From positions 2,885,501 to 2,949,500 of the forward strand of contig OZ004583.1 of the NCBI GenBank assembly GCA_963924555.1: a stretch of DNA of 64,000 nucleotides. The letters are read 5' to 3'. Positions 64,000-64,000 of the stretch are shown piece by piece. Numbering within the stretch: position 1 is the first letter of the stretch; each line of letters begins with the position of its first letter. The stretch comes from Crambe crambe. Lineage: Eukaryota > Porifera > Demospongiae > Poecilosclerida > Crambeidae. A model generated the notes under the pieces. The model worked only from the letters and a program-made list of their open reading frames with translations. It did not search any database and was not told where the DNA came from. The position numbers and the translations under genes are program-made.

Positions 64000-64000
64000 T

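Overview
The window is eukaryotic and metazoan. Genes are split by short GT-AG introns, the background is AT-rich and full of TAGCTAGC-type simple sequence, and most of the coding capacity is extracellular EGF and Ig modules. The mix points to a demosponge-like animal: a large EGF/Ig receptor family with an unfamiliar N-terminal region, an SLC15-like transporter, a UTP23 orthologue and a nischarin orthologue. That taxonomic call is inference.

Region 1 (116-45174) is a cluster of four related single-pass membrane protein genes. Gene A (116-1499) is the 3' end of one copy. Gene B (2083-23652) is modelled with 39 exons and 2106 aa: signal peptide, conserved N-terminal region, 24 EGF modules, 7 Ig modules, one membrane helix. 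Gene C (26169-39849) is modelled with 31 exons and 1491 aa, with 19 EGF and 2 Ig modules and two extra N-terminal-region exons. Gene D (complement 41281-45174) has 4 EGF modules, no Ig and a longer cytoplasmic tail. Every EGF and Ig module is one phase 1-1 exon, so modules can be duplicated, lost or skipped without a frameshift. Broken modules, a triplicated EGF-Ig-Ig block and a 167-bp exon-plus-intron tandem array show the cluster is turning over quickly. It is a reasonable candidate for a recognition or adhesion receptor locus.

The introns of that cluster are loaded with mobile elements. A complete 5141-bp Ty3/Gypsy-class retrotransposon (12113-17253) has LTRs that read as identical, a 5-bp target duplication and one intact 1512-codon gag-pol frame. 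Its pol order is protease-integrase-RT-RNase H, the Gmr1-type order. It sits inside an older MITE. Other elements are four copies of a CAGCGAGC-ended MITE, a TA-flanked MITE nested in one of them, another TIR family, and three copies of a long foldback element placed just before Ig or EGF exons.

Region 2 (45394-64000) is more ordinary. It holds a possible LINE-end fragment (45394-45888), a single-exon 3beta-HSD-like enzyme (47927-49159), and a five-exon 1301-aa protein with ARM/TPR-like helices and two zinc-binding-like clusters (49431-54406). These two neighbours share an unexpected C-terminal tail. Next come UTP23 (complement 55192-57332) head-to-head with the 5' part of nischarin (57610-62722), and the 3' part of an SLC15/POT-like transporter on the minus strand (63124-63999). 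Downstream of UTP23, on the same strand, lies a well-formed hammerhead ribozyme motif (54886-54931) of the kind carried by Penelope-like elements. A related inverted fragment at 59206-59293 starts within two bases of the predicted cleavage site.

Exon boundaries were read by eye from splice consensus, phase and homology between the copies; no transcript data were available.
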